Assembly: GCA_018873245.2 (NCBI GenBank)
Contig: JAEMBT020000004.1
Span: 11,378,418-11,442,417 of the forward strand
Source of the DNA: Archegozetes longisetosus
Lineage: Eukaryota > Arthropoda > Arachnida > Sarcoptiformes > Trhypochthoniidae
Length of the DNA stretch: 64,000 nt
Reading direction: 5' to 3'
Each line of letters begins with the position of its first letter. Position 1 is the first letter of the stretch. The notes under the pieces were generated by a model. It did not search any database. It was given only the letters and a program-made list of their open reading frames with translations, and was not told the origin of the DNA. A program made the position numbers and the translations under genes. This document shows positions 61,766 through 64,000 of the stretch, piece by piece.

Positions 61766-64000
61766 GCACTCAAATTAGAAATAAATTCAATTATCAATCA
61801 ATGAATTTGATTTCTTAATTCTAGAGCTGAGCTTTTGGCAAATTTTTTCAATTCAATAGAATCGAAAAAACGACTGAATAGAAGTCTAGTTGAAAAGCTT
61901 CGTCAGTCAAATTATATTATTGAACATAGCATTTACTGGCTTTCATTTAATCTCAATTCAAAAGATTAGTTCGAAATTAGTTGGAGTTTCAAAATAATTT
62001 ATAAGTTTTCATAGAATATTTTGAATGTCGCCATAAGCAAAACAAGATTATTCTCAAAACGACTCGCAAATATTGATCAAATTTAAAACCTAATAAAATT
62101 TTCTTATTGTCTATTGGATTGGATTGGATTGAGCCAAAAACTGCATAGACTAGCGACTAATTCGAAGCAAACGATATACACATAATAAGATCGAGAGCTA
62201 AAGGGGAATACAATTTATCACTAAATCGACAATTAACCCAATTCTGAGCGATTTAGCAGTTCATTCATCACTTAGGCCTTCATATAAAGAGTATATAAGA
62301 ATTGTGTAAGCATTGTGTTGGGTGTCAAACGCGGCATACAATCGTTTGATCTTAAATCTGAATTATAACAGCAATTTGATGTGTGCATGTATTGTCTGCC
62401 ATTTGTGAACCATTTAGTCAGAGAAAAATGATCTCCACTACAAGAATAGATCTTTTATGAGTGCGACTTTTCTAACATATTTCTTGTCTCCTGTACTCGT
62501 AGGACAGAGACAGACGTGAAGCCTACAAAAGACTAACTCATATTTTAATGTACTTTTATAATGATGCACAAATGACTCGGTCTTCTTCTTATTGAACACT
62601 TAGGCACAGCTCAGCCACAGAACAACACTTGGTCTGACCTGAAAACTTGTCAATCCTATGCCAATCATTAGCGATTCATAATGAATGGATCATCAATTTG
62701 ATAGTGAATCTCATGACAAATAAATGCGAAATAATCTCTTTTTATTATTATTGTGAATACATCATCAAATATTAATATCGCTTTTTGACACTAATTTGCC
62801 CTCAATCTGCTACAAAAGAACTGTTAACCAGAATTTACTCTTTCTTTTGCAGTTGTTGTTGTCGTTGTCGTCATCGTGTGGTAGGTTTAAATTCAATACA
62901 ATTTTTAATGAAGCATAAAATTTATTGAACTTCTAGTGGAAACTACAATATCTAACACTAATCTCTACTAATGTTAGAGCTGTGGCAAAAAATACAGTCG
63001 GAGTGAAATATTACGGGAAACGTAAATTTTTTAAGGCCAACAAAATAGAGAGAAATAAAGAACAAAATAGAGTAAAAAATAAAAAAGAAGTGGACAAAAC
63101 TGGTGTTGTCAAGGATTGACGTTCGATACCTCGTTCTGATATGACCACAGTTGGCAATAGCATCGATTTTTGTAGTGAAAGCCTTCTCTAAGTAAGTGAT
63201 GCGCACATTGACTGCACCATAAGTTACACTGATTTAACACTTGAAACAAAATACGTACTCTGTAGTTAAGCAAATCTCAATCGAATAATAGTAGACACCT
63301 ACGAGAAGCCGAACAACACTATTTTCACTGATCTCAGTATTCCTATTATATTTGGCTGTTTTTGATAAGTGTGCGTCTTCTTATTATTCTTCTAGAGGAG
63401 TCTTAAATAAAGCTCACAATTGTATAATGAGATTATGATAACATTGGCAGATTGGCGCGAGTCTTGCTTTGAATCACAACTCACTCACACATACAGTGAA
63501 AGGCAATAACAGACACTATTTTTATTACAATAATAATATGATTAATGTAAACATTTCAAGCATAACAAAATATTTACAACACAATTGTTGCTCATAATAA
63601 CAACGACAACACACTTTTTATATCAATATATTTCAAACTAAACCTTTCTTTTAGACAGTAATTTAATTGTTGCCCAAAAATCAATTGAGAAATGCTTTTC
63701 ACATTTGAGTGTTTGCTTTTAGACTGAAAATGACAAAAATGTAGTACTTTGTGAACTGGTATGAGTGGAGCGCTTGGCAACAACCAGATCAACGAACAAC
63801 TACCTGAGCGAAAGTTAGCGGGCCTGAAGGGGAATAGGGGGCACAGATTAGATGCCTTGGGGCACAATTCGAATGCACTGTCGAGTAACGCCAAACTTTC
63901 GAGTGTTTTAATGCAGCTCTGCTTCAATAGTGAATGTTATGCAAGGAATGCTACTCGACTGCATTTGCTGCTTCTTTTTCTCAGTCTGAATCGCATATTT

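Noticed and set aside
63592..63927. 111-codon minus-strand frame considered as the missing minibrain 5' exon
   Set aside because: No DYRK-like residues and no suitable phase-1 donor could be identified.

Overview
This window is AT-rich eukaryotic DNA, almost certainly from an arthropod. Short spliced introns (about 40-260 nt) sit beside one of roughly 10 kb. DNA transposons are abundant. The protein-coding genes are a type-2 secreted cystatin, a minibrain/DYRK1A kinase and a giant secreted repeat protein. A mite or other chelicerate fits best, but that is inference. No bacterial, plasmid or CRISPR features were seen.

Region 1 (1-17.4 kb) is a nest of mostly dead DNA transposons: a Tigger/pogo element (402-2462), a hAT element (3165-5038, 8-bp target duplication), a fold-back element (from 5986), two copies of a 430-bp palindromic MITE (6913-7343 and 10331-12142), a mariner inside the second MITE (10721-12107), a rearranged mariner derivative (7446-8219), two more large palindromes (12400-14063, 14133-15056), a pogo-type MITE (14301-14736) and a Tc1 element (15934-17358). 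The only apparent host gene here is a two-exon cystatin (8889-9347). It lies between the two MITE copies. The whole 5.2-kb block 6913-12142 looks like one insertion in the arm of the fold-back element, with a short flanking direct repeat (GAAAGTT). This possible transposon-borne cystatin is the most striking observation.

Region 2 (17.5-25.9 kb) holds two genes read divergently. On the minus strand (17684-24173) is a three-exon gene for a secreted protein of about 2113 aa: propeller-like EAR/EPTP-type ends around some 25 tandem repeats of about 45 aa. On the plus strand (25100-25789) is a small, basic, Ser/Pro-rich gene with many CDK-type phosphorylation sites. It may be a divergent CIP/KIP-type regulator, but this is uncertain.

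Region 3 (28.8-64 kb) belongs largely to the minus-strand minibrain/DYRK1A kinase. Six coding exons are visible: five at 28815-31767, and the N-terminal one at 41762-42012 beyond a 10-kb intron. The N-terminal exon begins at a splice acceptor, so at least one more exon lies upstream, in or beyond the 22 kb of non-coding DNA that fills the rest of the window. That DNA has scattered GA/CT-rich microsatellites and a duplicated non-coding element of about 115 bp, one copy in the intron and one about 450 bp upstream of the N-terminal exon. Transposons crowd the first 17 kb; I recognised none in the kinase locus.
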